Made by a program: the position numbers and the translations under genes. From Rhizomys pruinosus (taxonomy: Eukaryota; Chordata; Mammalia; Rodentia; Spalacidae), in contig VZQC01013302.1 of assembly GCA_009823505.1 (NCBI GenBank), forward strand, positions 1,839,933 to 1,903,932: a stretch of 64,000 nucleotides of DNA. Direction: 5' to 3'. The notes below the pieces were generated by a model. The model was not told where the DNA came from, made no database searches, and saw only the letters and a list, made by a program, of their open reading frames with translations. Of the stretch, positions 35,848 through 47,726 are shown one piece after another (the first letter of the stretch is position 1; every line of letters starts with the position of its first letter).

Positions 35848-36765
35848 ATGGCGCCGCTGGATCTCGACAAGTATGTGGAGATAGGGCGGCTGTGCAAATA
35901 CCTTCCGGAGAACGAACTAAAGCAGCTGTGTGACTATGTGTGTGATCTTCTCTTGGAAGAGTCAAATGTTCAGCCAGTGTCAACACCAGTAACAGTGTGT
36001 GGGGACATGCACGGACAGTTTTATGATCTTTGTGAATTATTCAGAACCGGAGGTCAGGTTCCTGACACAAACTACATATTTATGGGTGATTTTGTAGACA
36101 GAGGTTACTATAGTTTGGAGACCTTCACTTACCTTCTTGCACTAAAGGCTAAATGGCCCGATCGTATTACACTTTTAAGAGGAAATCATGAGAGTAGACA
36201 GATAACACAGGTGTATGGAATTTATGATGAGTGCCAAACCAAATATGGAAATGTTAATGCCTGGAGATATTGTACCAAAGTTTTTGACATGCTGACAGTA
36301 GCAGCTTTAATAGATGAACAAATTTTGTGTGTTCATGGCGGCTTATCTCCTGATATCAAAACACTGGATCAAATTCGAACCATTGAATGGAATCAGGAAA
36401 TTCCTCACAAAGGAGCTTTCTGTGACCTGGTGTGGTCGGATCCTGAAGATGTAGATACTTGGGCAATCAGTCCCCGAGGAGCAGGTTGGCTCTTTGGAGC
36501 AAAAGTCACAAATGAGTTTGTTCATATCAACAACCTAAAACTTATCTGCAGAGCACATCAGCTTGTGCACGAAGGCTATAAGTTTATGTTTGACGAGAAG
36601 CTGGTCACAGTGTGCTCTGCTCCTAACTACTGCTACCGCTGTGGAAATATTGCTTCCATCATGGTCTTCAAAGATGTCAACACAAGACAACCAACGCTAT
36701 TTCGGGCAGTTCCAGATTCAGAACGTGTTATTCCTCCCAGAACGACGATGCCGTATTTCCTTTGA
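35848..36765 (+). CDS. PPP6C-like retrocopy: PPP6C retrocopy, intact 305-codon ORF
   Basis: Single-exon frame of 305 codons, the length of protein phosphatase 6 catalytic subunit, a Ser/Thr phosphatase of the PPP family that in the parent gene partners SAPS-domain subunits. Metal and catalytic residues are kept: Asp53 and His55 (GDMHG), Asp81 and Asp84 (GDFVDRG), Asn113 and His114 (RGNHE), His163 (HGG), His237 (RAH), and the C-terminal YFL. Against human PPP6C as I recall it there are about 11 substitutions: A13G, D23E, R26Q, I54M, F125I, A136V, R181W, W256C, E281Q, K283T and T301M. R181 and W256 are normally conserved, which suggests relaxed constraint. The start context (AAAATGG) is strong. 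Whether it is transcribed is unknown, and no promoter is evident. Confidence 0.93.
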   Translation: MAPLDLDKYVEIGRLCKYLPENELKQLCDYVCDLLLEESNVQPVSTPVTVCGDMHGQFYDLCELFRTGGQVPDTNYIFMGDFVDRGYYSLETFTYLLALKAKWPDRITLLRGNHESRQITQVYGIYDECQTKYGNVNAWRYCTKVFDMLTVAALIDEQILCVHGGLSPDIKTLDQIRTIEWNQEIPHKGAFCDLVWSDPEDVDTWAISPRGAGWLFGAKVTNEFVHINNLKLICRAHQLVHEGYKFMFDEKLVTVCSAPNYCYRCGNIASIMVFKDVNTRQPTLFRAVPDSERVIPPRTTMPYFL

Positions 36766-37415
36766 GGCCTGCGCCATCCTGCTGGCCACTCTTGCCCTCT
36801 TACTGCCCCGACTTTCTTGTATTACCCTCTACAATATACTTTTTATTGAGCACTTTGCTGCTGAAATCTGCCTCTTGCCTTTTTAAAATTTTTTTTAAAT
36901 TATCTAAATTTATTGTTTGTAAAGGTGTCTAGCAATGTTTTTCTATCAGTTTTGTCACCCATCCCGTCCCCACCTTGGACTCGTTTGAGAAGACTTAAGA
37001 AATGTCTTAATTCTCACATTGCTGCACGTAGCTCTTGCTCATTTACTGCTCTGGGGAGACAGGATATGTTTCCTTTTTTAAAAAAGCCAATTGAAAATTA
37101 CACCAAAATACTACTCCTTTTGTATCATTCAGCCTTCCGTTTTACTTTGGTAAGTTTTAAGAAATTTGGGCAGCAAAGTTGTTATTCAGCGGGCACGACG
37201 GACTGCAGATGCCTGAGTTATGTACACTTGTCCTAGCTGTGAATGTCATTGTCCTTTGTTGGATGATATTTTAAAAGGATATAAAATAAATTGGTCTAAA
37301 GGGCTGCTCTCCTTGTTGTGTTTTTAAATTTTAGTTAAAACCTGCTACAGCTTATGACTTTGTACATTAAGACAATTGTATTGATCCTTTTTTCAGATTT
37401 CTTGTATTTTTTAAT

Positions 37416-37659
37416 TTTTTTTTTATTTATTTATTTATTTTTATGTGTATGAATGTATTGTCTGCATGCAGGTCTGTGCACCCATGTCGTGCGATGCCGC
37501 GGAGGTCAGAAGAGGGTCTCGGATTCCCCTGGAACTGGAGCTCTCCTGGAACTGGAGTCACAGACGGTTCTCAGCCGCCATGTGGGTGCTGGGGATCGAA
37601 CCCGGGTCCTCTGCAAGAGCGTTCGGCGCTCTTAACTGCTAGGCCATCCCTCCAGCCCC
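37416..37659 (-). mobile_element. Young B2-type SINE in the retrocopy 3'UTR
   Basis: GC-rich reversed B2 with the internal duplication. The 12-bp TSD GTATTTTTTAAT is at 37404-37415 and 37660-37671. It must be younger than the PPP6C retrocopy. Confidence 0.96.
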
Positions 37660-38987
37660 GTATTTTTTAATAAAGTAATCCAGATAGGTTAAATGTTAGA
37701 AATTTTAAAATTTTGTTAGCTGAAGACTTTTTTTTTTCTCTTTTCTTTGTTTAAAAATTTTTTTTTCTTAGAGTTCTTGACCCTTTGGTTATTGAATCTA
37801 AAACTTCAAATGAAATTCAATAGTATTTATTTTAAGAAAAATCACTAAACTGTGCCTAAAGAACATAACTTCCATATAAATGTTTTGATTTATATTTTCT
37901 ATAGTAATAGAAAAACACTGAATACTTGTAGTGTTGATATGTTGATTTATACCAGTTAAGTAGAATGTGATTGATGCAGTTTACACAACCTGTCTTGAGT
38001 ATCATTAAGTAAACATGAACTTTCCTACAGAAAGCATTCTTCTCTTGCTGTAACACCTGACCTTAACTTTTAAAAGTGTTCAGTTTTTAACTGCAACTTC
38101 AGAGGTTGAAAAATCAGGATCCTTGTATTCAAATGTAATTTGAAGCAGATTATTTATCAAGTGTGGAAAGAAACAGTATGTACTCTTTTGTCAAGTTTTA
38201 TGATACTATATTTCAGCTTTGTGCAAGTAATTTGAGTATCCAAAGGATTGTGTTGATCACTTCTTGATATGTAATTGTTCACTTAATAAGGACAAGTGTT
38301 GTGCTATCTATTAACAACTGTGGTCATATATGATGTTGGGGTGTACCATTTTGTGAAATTGTTGGTAACCCTTTACTACTATAATTATTTTTTGTTATCC
38401 CAGGAAATCTGTGTGTAGCCAGCCGGTTAATAAAGCACTTTAGCATCTGTTCAGGTAGTTTTAAAAACCAACTTTCCCCTTCAGGATAAGACCTTTTAGG
38501 TTACCTAAAAATGCAATAAAAATCTTAATAGTCTAAGCTTCTTGACAAATAATTTTTCATCAGGGTTTCTTTTACTGAGTGAGCACAATATTGTTTTGAT
38601 TTTGTTTTCCCTCAACCACCCAGCTCCTTGTACAATTTTTAATTGTATAGCTCGATGAAAGAAGTGGCTGAGACATTTGCTGCCCACACTTGGAACTAAT
38701 GGTCGGTCAGTAGTTTTGTAGTACTGTCCTTAAACCCAGTGTAATTCAGGGGGAAAGGTATTTTCACCTCACGGGAATATGTAGCTATGTATTTTACTAA
38801 TTGTGAAACACTGGAATTAATGATGCAGACAACTTGGTATGGCTTTTGAATAGTTCTCTACGGTATTTTTTTTTTTCTGTTACCATAAATTGTATTTAAA
38901 TGCTTGCCTTCCATTACTTTTAAGTTGTACCAATAAAATCAGTAACTGCAAAATAAATAAATAAATAAAATAAATCTTAAGAGGCCT

Positions 38988-39716
38988 CTTTTGACACAGT
39001 GCCAGCAAACACGAAGCACATAGCCTCCTTACTACTGTTCTAGCAGAGGCGGGGGAAGTTCAGGTCTTCTCTCAGCCTCCACTGTACAGTAGGAGTGTCT
39101 TCACATGGGTGGCAATTCAGCCTCCCACCTACCTCGCTTTAACACCAGTCTGGTTTTGGAGGGGAGGGAAAGCGTTCTGCTTCCTTTGTGTGCGCCAAGG
39201 ATACTGCTGAGGATGGTGGCTATTCTCAAGCAGGGATAGAAGCCCTGCCTTCTGGCTGCATCTTCTGTCACACTCCAGCAGCTGGCAGAGCTGTGACAAG
39301 GAGAGGAAGGTTGCAGCCCTCTGTCTCTTCCCTTGCTGGGGTGTGCTATTGGTTGTTCTGCTATGTCCTGTTAGAGGCGGTTTTCTGTTTTCTTATGCTA
39401 CCTCTTTAGGGAACCTTCGGCTGGGGAGTGGTAGCTTTTTTGTTGCTTATCCAATTCCACTGGTGTTTCTAAATTGTTAGATTCTTACAGTTCTACATAG
39501 ATTTTACCTTTTTGAAAAGGTTATCTAGAAAGCCAATGAGCAGAGAATTTAAAGGTTTTAATTGCAAAATTGGAGAAAATACCAGAAGTTAGAACTGACC
39601 AGAAGTAGATCTTGGTAGTGGTGTTGTCTGCTCACGGTTGCTGTCGCTGCAATTCAAGAATCACAAAGGGGACTGGACTGGCATCTAAAGCTTCCAAGCT
39701 CTGAGGGCTTTGATGT
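38988..39716. other. Relatively GC-rich unassigned stretch
   Basis: Unlike its AT-rich surroundings, 38988-39420 has higher GC and no recognised repeat. The 73-codon open frame at 39188-39409 has no recognisable domain. Confidence 0.4.
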
Positions 39717-39812
39717 CATACTATGTGCCCCAAGTTTGTCTCAAACTTACAGTTCTACCTCAGCCTACAGAGTGCTGGGGTTACAAATGCGCAGCACCAT
39801 GCCGGTCATCAG
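39717..39812 (-). mobile_element. B1-like SINE fragment
   Basis: Reversed partial B1 (CTACCTCAGCCTACAGAGTG, then CTGGGGTTACAAATGCG). Confidence 0.6.
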
Positions 39813-41490
39813 ACTGGATTCTGAGTCTCTGAAACCAGCGGCTTCAGCATAGCTTCCTGTGAAGAGCTGTATGGCGTCTAGGCACCACGAGCTGCAACGT
39901 AGCACTCATGATACTTGCACTCCACAGTTGCTTCTTGTCTGCCAGTCTTAATAAGCACAAAGCCGGGAGGACGTGGAGCTGGGTTATGATGCGAAGAGCA
40001 GATCACCCACGAGAGACACAGAGTGCATAATCTAAGTAGCGTATGTCTGAGGGGTTGGGTTATAGTTTAGCACGTTTGTATTTGCTCAGCATCCTGTGAA
40101 CGCTCTCATCACTTACACAGAAGAATGGAGAATACTTAGCCCAAATGATTTTTGTGAAATCTTGGAAAATCTTCAGAAGAAAGGCATTTCCTTTATGTAA
40201 AGTTAATGCATCTGTTAATTTATAACATAAGCATTTGTAATAGAATTTTTTGAAATTAATTTTTCAGGTTAGCATACAAAGTAACGAGTTTCATCATGAC
40301 ATTTTCATCCACATGTGCCATTATGCAGAGTACTAATTTGTCCCTGCCCCTGCTACCATCCCCTGCCTACTTCTGGCTGGCTCTCTTTCTCCCCTCACCC
40401 CTCATTCCCTCTTCTGCTTTCACATCATATGTATTTCATTAGTCTCTCTTTTCAGAATTCTGTAAGAACAATTTGAACTTCAACTAATAAAATACAAAAA
40501 TGCCCTCCACGTTTTAAATTTAATTCCATGATGTGCTTGTCTGCGTATGAGAAGTCATAATTACTTCTTGGGAAAATATTCATTTTGCCAACATGTTGGA
40601 GCAAGGGAGAAGCCTTAATAAGCAGTAGCAACCCTAAAATGAATCCTGGAAATAATCAAATGTGAATTCCAAATGCTTTTATTATGGAGATAGGCAACTT
40701 GCATGTAATTCAAAAGCAAGTACATTTTAGGATGGGCATCTCAATAAAGTTTTGTGTGGATGAATCCAGATACTAAAGTATACAGGCTGAAAAGGTTAAC
40801 TAGTTCAACACTTAGCCTCTCATGAACTTGAACTGAAATAGATCTATATTGCCTTAAGGAGTGATAAGGAAACTAGTTAGCATAATTAGAATTTGCTAGT
40901 GCAAACTTGTTACTCAGTGTGGGATACTACATGAAATTTATTCATCGTGTCCTTTTTTTATTCATATTTTTGGTTAGTCCCACTGGGGGTTCCTGTAACA
41001 CCAAAGACCAGTTTAAAGTTTTGTTACCAAGTGTCATTTTCATTAACATTAGCACTGTCAAGTGTAAACAGTAAAGGGAAAATTTTCCCTTTGTAGTTTT
41101 CAGGAAGTTCAAAATGAAGGAAATTATGAAGTTGAAATGTTTCTTTCCTTTTAAAGATATGCAGCATAATATTTCTAGGCAGTTTTTGTCTGTTGGTTAA
41201 TGGTTAGACTAAATTTTTCAATTTTCATTTATGTTCAAGATGAATGACATAATATATACTAGTAGCATTTCATGCAGGTGAAAATTAAATGGCCAAAAGT
41301 CACAGTGTGCTTAGGAAATTTGTTGGTTAATAAAACTATCCTAAAAACATGAGGATTGACATGTGGCAAGGGTTGGCATGAAGGTTTCCCTACCTTGTTT
41401 AATCTTCACCAAACCTGAGGCAAAATCAACTCTCTTAATTTTAAAAATTCATTTCAAAACTTGATATCTGAATTTGAAACATGCATTTAT
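39813..41490. other. Intergenic stretch, largely unassigned
   Basis: Bases 40265-40450 resemble a reversed L1 3' region (TTTCATCATGACATTTTCAT, then pyrimidine-rich tracts), at low certainty. The rest is AT-rich without recognised features. Confidence 0.4.
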
Positions 41491-41720
41491 TTTTTTGAAT
41501 ATTTGATTGTATTTATTTTATGTGCAAGAATGTATTACCTGCATGTGTGTAGGCGCACCTGTGTTGTGTAATGCCCACAGAGTTCAGAAGAGGATATCAG
41601 ACCCCCTGGAACTGGAGTTACAGATGGTTGTTAGAAGCCATGTAGGTACTGGGAACTGAACCCGGGTCCTCTGCAAGAGCAGCCAGTACTCTTTACTGCT
41701 GAGACATTTCTCCAGCCCCC
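41491..41720 (-). mobile_element. B2-type SINE, older subfamily
   Basis: Reversed B2 with the GGAGTTACAGATGGTTGTTA body type. Confidence 0.9.
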
Positions 41721-43364
41721 AAACTTTCATTTCTCTAAATTATTGCTCCTTTTTCTGTAGTATCGGCTCCAATATGATCATGCAGGGCTTCTAGGCAGAT
41801 GATGAAAACAGGAAGAGAAGATATGGGTCTCATAGAGGCACCAAAGGAGGAATATTCATGCAAGGGGAGAACAACTCAGTGTTTTCTGGAATTGTGTAAC
41901 ATTGTGATCTAAGTGCCACCAGTTCTTCTATCCACGTTCCCCAAACTGAAAGCACCATGTCATTCTGTGTGCTCAGTTGCTTCTTCTGTATTTTTGTAAA
42001 CCATAATAGTGAAAAATGTATTTCTAAGGTAAAAAATAGAAGTCTGATGCCTGAGTTCTAATTCCCATGACACTCAAATCCATGTCATGTTCATTCATTT
42101 CATTCCACTTTCTTGTTTTCCTTGCCTACAGGGAGGAATGGACTGTGCTTTAACATGTTAATGTAGGCTGGGAACTTATAGATTTATAGGAATTGATGTC
42201 CTTGAATGTTAAGAGAATCTCTCCAGGAAACAGACGTTCTGTTTCTCTACTTAAAGCCTGTCTTTGTTCTTCTTTTCACCTTTATCCTTATTCCAGCATT
42301 TAATGACCCTCATTTAAATGAAAATTTCCTTGTAAATAGAGTCTGAGCCTCTTTCCTGCTGTCCTTGCTCCACTAGAAAAAAGAAATGCACAGATTTGAT
42401 TTTCCTATATAAATTATTGGAGATTTTTCCTCTGGAAAAATTTCTAACCTTACTGCTTAGAAAAGACAAAAGGTTTGAAAGTTTTACTAATACTTGGTAT
42501 GCTTTCATTATTATGGTGCAGTTTAAGGCAAAATATATTTATAAAAAAATAAACCAATCTAATAAACTGTTGAGAAAATGATTATTTGGTAGAGTAACAT
42601 CTTTGACCTTTAATTGTATTTGTTTATGAACCATCCAGGCTACAGACTATAGGAACATTCCGTGATCCTTCTCACCAGTAGTGAAAGTTAGTGGGTGGAT
42701 TTCTCTGACCTGGGTTTCATTTGGTGGGGAAAGGTGAGGTCATTTGGTCATTGGAAACATGCAGACAATGGGAAATGGAAGAGGATGCTTTCATTCAAAG
42801 TGGTCAAAGCCAGCTGATGTGCTGGTGGAACTAAGAGTGAAGAAACACTGTCCTGTATAGATGCAGAGCTGCTTCATGCTACCATGATTTTATAGTGCCT
42901 AGATAGGAAGAACTGATTGGAATCTGAGAAGAAAAACAGTCGTTCCACATTTTCTCCTTCTCTTTAAGTGGTGATGAGGTTGAAGCAACAACTATTAAAA
43001 AAAAAAAGAGAAACAAAGCAAGACAAAAAGGCAAAAACCAATGACTCATTATGGAGAGATTTTTATCAAATGTCAAAATTGGTTCAGATTTTTTCTTAGC
43101 TCCTTAGCAAGGATGGAGGTAATAATTAAATGCTCCTTATATAGTATTTTTTTTCTGCTAAAGAAACTGAGTCTGGGGTAGCAAAACAATCTTCCCACGT
43201 CACTCTGAATTTGGATCAACTACTTGACACTAGAAATGGGCTTTCATTATCATAATTTTTTTTTAACTATGAGAATTAAAAAGATGATTTGTTTCCATAT
43301 CTTAGATTTTTGTTTTGTTTCTTATTCACAAGGAACATGGAGTTTCACTTACTTGTACTAGCTT
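41721..43364. other. Unassigned AT-rich intergenic DNA
   Basis: No gene, RNA or repeat family recognised. Confidence 0.45.
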
Positions 43365-43670
43365 TTTTTTCCTTTTTGCATAATTTTTATTGAACTTTTG
43401 TGTATTTCATACAGTACAATCAGTCTTAATCACCTTTCTACCCCTTCTCCATGGGCACCCTCCTACAGCTCCCCCAGCTGGAATTCATACATTCTGTCAT
43501 TTGTGTTAAGACCTATTGTGCCAAATTAGTCTCCCCAGTTCATCCACTGAGCTCTAGTCAGCCTATCCAGAGTCCCTTGCTTTAAGAAGACCAATTCTTC
43601 CTTACCCAACAGTAATCAGTTGCCAATATTTCTTCAGCTAAAATTGGGCTCTGGTGCCCATTTTAAATAA
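43365..43670 (-). mobile_element. L1 3'UTR fragment
   Basis: The reversed pattern TTTTTATTGAACTTTTGTGT ... TTCATACATTCTGTCATTTG ... CAGTAATCAGTTGCC is shared in layout with the other L1 3' ends here. Confidence 0.6.
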
Positions 43671-43752
43671 CATCTTAAATGAAATTCCACCTAATGTCTG
43701 GGAAGTGCAATCCCTTGGAATCTTAAAAGAAGCATATCAGTCACTTTATTCT

Positions 43753-43906
43753 GTTTTTTTCTGTCTTTTTGAGACAGGGTCCCTCTGTAGCCCCATGTAG
43801 CTGTCCTGGAACTTGCTATGTAGACCAGGCTGGCTTTGAACTCAGAGATCCACCTGCCTCTGCCTCCCGAGTGCTGGAATTAAAGGCGTGTGCTACCACA
43901 CCCAGC
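43753..43906 (-). mobile_element. B1 SINE with TSD
   Basis: Full reversed B1. The 15-bp TSD CAGTCACTTTATTCT is at 43738-43752 and 43907-43921. Confidence 0.95.
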
Positions 43907-44159
43907 CAGTCACTTTATTCTTTGGTTATACTTTCCTGTTGGGGATTTAAGACCATGCAGTTGGCCTAAGTTAAGTAATTTTCAAGGTCAGCTGAGGATC
44001 TGATCCTCAGGGGTCACCTAGGCTTGGGTGGAGCCTCTAGCTTCTTCAGTTTTACCAGTTATTCCATCTATGTGAGGATAAATCAATGGCCCTGTTTTGA
44101 CCATGGCTTCATTCAGAAGCATTGGGGAAACATTTCCCTCTCTCCTGACCCTCTTCTTT

Positions 44160-44279
44160 ATATAATATATATTCTGAAGTTATGGATGGTTGTTAGCTTC
44201 CATGGGGGTGCTGGGAATCAAACCCAGGTCCTCTGCAAGAGTAGCCAGTGCTTTTAACCACTGAGCCATCTCTCCAGCA
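44160..44279 (-). mobile_element. Short B2-type SINE (tail half missing) with TSD
   Basis: Only the head half of a reversed B2, ending ATCTCTCCAGCA. The 15-bp TSD CTGACCCTCTTCTTT is at 44145-44159 and 44280-44294. Confidence 0.9.
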
Positions 44280-44441
44280 CTGACCCTCTTCTTTGTAGAC
44301 TGAACACTAATTCAAATCCATCTGGTGAGGTCTCCAGAGCCTCCATGAACAAGAGGACAGGTAATTCAGCAAGATATTTCAAGAGATGCCTGAGAAGTAT
44401 AACTGTTGCTAAGAGAAAGCCAAATCAGTCTGAATTAAAAA

Positions 44442-44537
44442 GTATCTACAGAGTGAGCTCTAGGACAGCCAGAGCTACAGGGAGACCCTGTCTCCCAAAC
44501 AAACAAACAAACAAACAAACAAACAAACGAACAAACA
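44442..44537 (+). mobile_element. B1 3' fragment with (AAAC)n tail
   Basis: The last part of a B1 (CTACAGAGTGAGCTCTAGGA ... CCTGTCTC) ends in about ten AAAC units. Confidence 0.82.
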
Positions 44538-44590
44538 ACACCAAAAAGCATATAAAGGTAGATAAAGGTAGGCATTTATTCTAGGAAATG

Positions 44591-44591
<1 letters not shown>

Positions 44592-44633
<42 letters not shown>
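44592..44633. repeat. (CT)n microsatellite
   Basis: About 20 CT units. Confidence 0.95.
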
Positions 44634-44638
<5 letters not shown>

Positions 44639-44639
44639 C

Positions 44640-45790
44640 CTGGCCACTGTCCATCCTGAGGGCAGTGGAAAGCACCTTACTTGTACTTTTTTTTTATTAT
44701 TTTTTTACACACGCTTACAATGTACTAGCTTTAAAAATAGAGCTATTCATATATAGCATCCATATGAGCCTAAATGTAAAATAAATCCATATTGTCTAAT
44801 TATCTATACTTTCAAGGCTGAGTTGAGCATTGTGGAGGCTGCACACTGAAGACGGAGAAAGTCTGGTTTGTGGTTAGACGTTTGGGTTTAATGCTTGAAT
44901 CCAACATTTATTACCTTTTGTGACTCTGGAAAAATGATCTTAGTGTTTTTATTCTTGCTGCCTGACTTGTAACATGGGGATAGTAAGAATCACCTAAGCT
45001 GTTGTATGAGTTAAATAAGGCCCATGTGTTGTGTTTGGCATTCATTCCTTTGTGGTCCTCCTGTCAACTTTGTCATTAACAACTACTCTAATGTTTATTG
45101 GGGATTTATTCCTCTGTAGTACTTCTCAGTACATCCATTCTGACAGCCGTATCCTGTGACACGACTGGACACTAGCCAAAGCTAGAGACATTTGACAGCA
45201 AAAATGTAGTTAGGTGTTTGGATTGGTTTTTAAAATTAAATAATCATTTCGCCTCTGTTTTCATAAAACTGGCTGTTTCAACTACTAAATCAGAATGATA
45301 AATATGCACTTTGGTTTTACAGTAGAGGTAGGTGGTTAGGAACATCGTTTGTAAAATTATACTAAAACTTTGGGTTACATTCACAAATGAGTTTACTAAA
45401 CAGAGGGAAAACATAAATAAATAATATGCTTATACAATCTCTTTATCATATGGAATGAATTCACAGCCCTATAACTTCAACATAAAATATTCCATTCCAT
45501 ATATTTGCTCTTAGAGAACTGGTTATAAACTGTTTAAATAAACACATCTTATATTTCTCACAGAAATCTCTTTTGTTAGCCTGTTGTGATGAAATGAAAT
45601 TGACTTAAATGATAGTTATATAACGATGTTGTTTTCATGAACATTTGTATTTAATGGGGTAAATATACTTTTGTAAGATAAAAATCCCTTTCCACTGCTA
45701 GGCATAGAATTTATTTAAAAGGTTCACTTGGCTGGTTGATTTGACTTCATAGAATTACATTGTATCTTGTTGACACACTGTTAGATACAC
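44640..45790. other. Unassigned AT-rich intergenic DNA
   Basis: No feature recognised. Confidence 0.45.
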
Positions 45791-45793
45791 TCC

Positions 45794-46013
45794 TTTTTTT
45801 AAATTTATTTTTTATGTGTATGAGTGTACTGTCTGCATGTAGGTTGGTGCATCTGCATCATGCAATGCTGCGGAGGTCAGAAGAGGGCATCGGATTCCCC
45901 TGGAACTGTAGTTAAAGACAGTTCTTAGCCACCATGTGGGTGTTGGGAATCAAACCCGGGTCCTCTGCAAGACAGTCAGTACTCTTAACCATTAGACTAT
46001 CTCTCCAGCCCCA
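45794..46013 (-). mobile_element. B2-type SINE without duplication
   Basis: Reversed B2 with a GTAGTTAAAGACAG body and the head complement CTATCTCTCCAGCCCC. Confidence 0.92.
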
Positions 46014-46560
46014 CCACACTCTTTTTTTATACAAAGAATATGCTATATATATATATAATATTTTATATATATATATCTATCTATTGCCATGAAAAGTAGG
46101 TGAAATTCCTAACACCACAACCAGTCACTATGTACAAAATGTTGTCACCAATTTTGTTCTAACTTCTGATTTTTGTTTTGCATTAACTTCAACAATGAAA
46201 GATAAAAGGACATTGACTTTTAAAAATCTTGCTTATGTAGTGTCTTAGTGAAGGACTGCCAGATAACTTGGAGTTACAGACATTGCTCTGTGAGGAGACA
46301 TTGTTTTTCAAGACCAAAATGCAACTAAATTGTGGATTCAATATAAAAATTCCTCTTTTCTCCTTCAAGTCACAACTGTATTCAAAGCTAAGCTGCTTGT
46401 GGATGAAATGAACAGTTGTTCAGAAGGATAGTCCGAATAAAAGTGGGAGTCAAAATGACTTCCCAAATGCTAAAACTTGCTATTTCCTATTTGTTTTTGT
46501 TTCAAATGGAAGATAGTTTCTTGATAATCAAGTCATAATAAAAATTAGAAAATAAAAGTT
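46014..46560. other. Unassigned intergenic stretch with short TA tracts
   Basis: TA dinucleotide tracts at about 46044-46075. Nothing else assigned. Confidence 0.5.
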
Positions 46561-46563
46561 TAA

Positions 46564-46805
46564 GAGCTGGAAAGATGGCTGAGTAGTTAAGAGCACTGGC
46601 TGTTCTTGAAGAGGACCTTGATCTGGTTCCCTGCACACATGAAGTGACTAACAACTGTCCATGACTCAAGGTCCAGTGGATCTGAGGTTCTCTTCTGACC
46701 TTCACGGGCATTGAGTGACATTGGTGCACTTACATATATGTAGGTAATACACCCATGCATGTAAAATAAGAATAGAAATAATTTAAAAAAATTTTAAAAT
46801 AAAAC
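46564..46805 (+). mobile_element. Old B2-type SINE
   Basis: Sense B2 (AGCTGGAAAGATGGCTGAGT ... CTTCTGACCTTCACGGGC) with an AT-rich tail. The short repeat AAAAGTTTAA lies at 46554-46563 and 46806-46815. Confidence 0.85.
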
Positions 46806-46895
46806 AAAAGTTTAAAGCCCTTCATAATATAATTCCATAGGGTATTTACTCTTAATGTTTTAGCTTTATGTATGTCCACATTTAAATTCTGTGTG

Positions 46896-46898
<3 letters not shown>

Positions 46899-46935
<37 letters not shown>
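46899..46935. repeat. (TA)n microsatellite
   Basis: About 18 TA units. Confidence 0.95.
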
Positions 46936-46940
<5 letters not shown>

Positions 46941-47089
46941 GTGAGTATAAAATGCAAATTTCTCTTAAAAAGATATTTGCTGATCACTTACCATGGTCAT
47001 GTAAAAGAGTGCCTGCTGCTATACCATGCTTGGGTTAGTCAGAAGGAAGTGAAGTCAGCATACAGAAGTATGTCCGTGTTTATTTTTGC

Positions 47090-47290
47090 ATTCACTATTT
47101 TGCAATAGTTAAGTCATGGAATCAGCTCAGGTGATAACTGACTGGTGAATGGATAGAGTAAATATGGTATATATGCATAATGGACTATTATTTAGCCATA
47201 AAGAAGAAAGAAATGAAATGGAATGAAAAATGGATAAAACTGGAGATTATGATATTAATGAGAATTAAACCAGACAGAGAAAAACGATTG
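47090..47290 (+). mobile_element. Old L1 3' fragment
   Basis: Sense ORF2-end pattern: TTTTGCAATAGTTAAGTCAT, ATGCATAATGGACTATTATT and TTAGCCATAAAGAAG. A run of A and GAAAA repeats follows to about 47360. Confidence 0.72.
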
Positions 47291-47306
47291 CATGTTTTCA
47301 CTTATC

Positions 47307-47337
<31 letters not shown>

Positions 47338-47429
47338 GAAGTAAAGAAAAGAAAAGAGGGCATATTAGCTATGGGGCAAAGGACTTGGCAGTGGGAGAAG
47401 AAAGACATCTTTACTCAAATATCTTTATC

Positions 47430-47578
47430 CAGCTGGGCGTGGTGGTGCACGCCTTTAATCCTAGCACTTGGGAAGCAGAGGCAGGTGGATCTTTGTGAGT
47501 TCAAGGCCAGCCTGGTCTACAGAGTGAGTTCCAGGACAGCTGGGGCTACAGGGAGACTCTGTCTCGAAAAGACCAAAA
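47430..47578 (+). mobile_element. B1 SINE with TSD
   Basis: Well-preserved B1. The 13-bp TSD AAATATCTTTATC is at 47417-47429 and 47579-47591. Confidence 0.95.
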
Positions 47579-47726
47579 AAATATCTTTATCTAGTAATTT
47601 CTTTAACTATATTCTCAGAAATAAATCACTGAATCAAATACTATGCAAGTTTGAAAGACATTGAGATGGATCTCTTGAAAGTTTTCACATTTTGTTTTCA
47701 TAAAAATATATCAAGGTCTATTTCTT

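Larger units (their letters stand above)
35844..38970 (+). pseudogene. PPP6C-like retrocopy: Processed PPP6C retrocopy (whole insertion)
   Basis: LINE-type retrotransposition product. It lacks introns, begins only four bases before the ATG, and carries a 3'UTR of about 2.2 kb with an AATAAA at about 38932. It ends in an A-rich tail interrupted by T (about 38950-38970). The 17-bp TSD TAAATCTTAAGAGGCCT is at 35827-35843 and 38971-38987. A later B2 splits the 3'UTR. Typed as pseudogene for its origin; the ORF itself is open. Confidence 0.95.
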
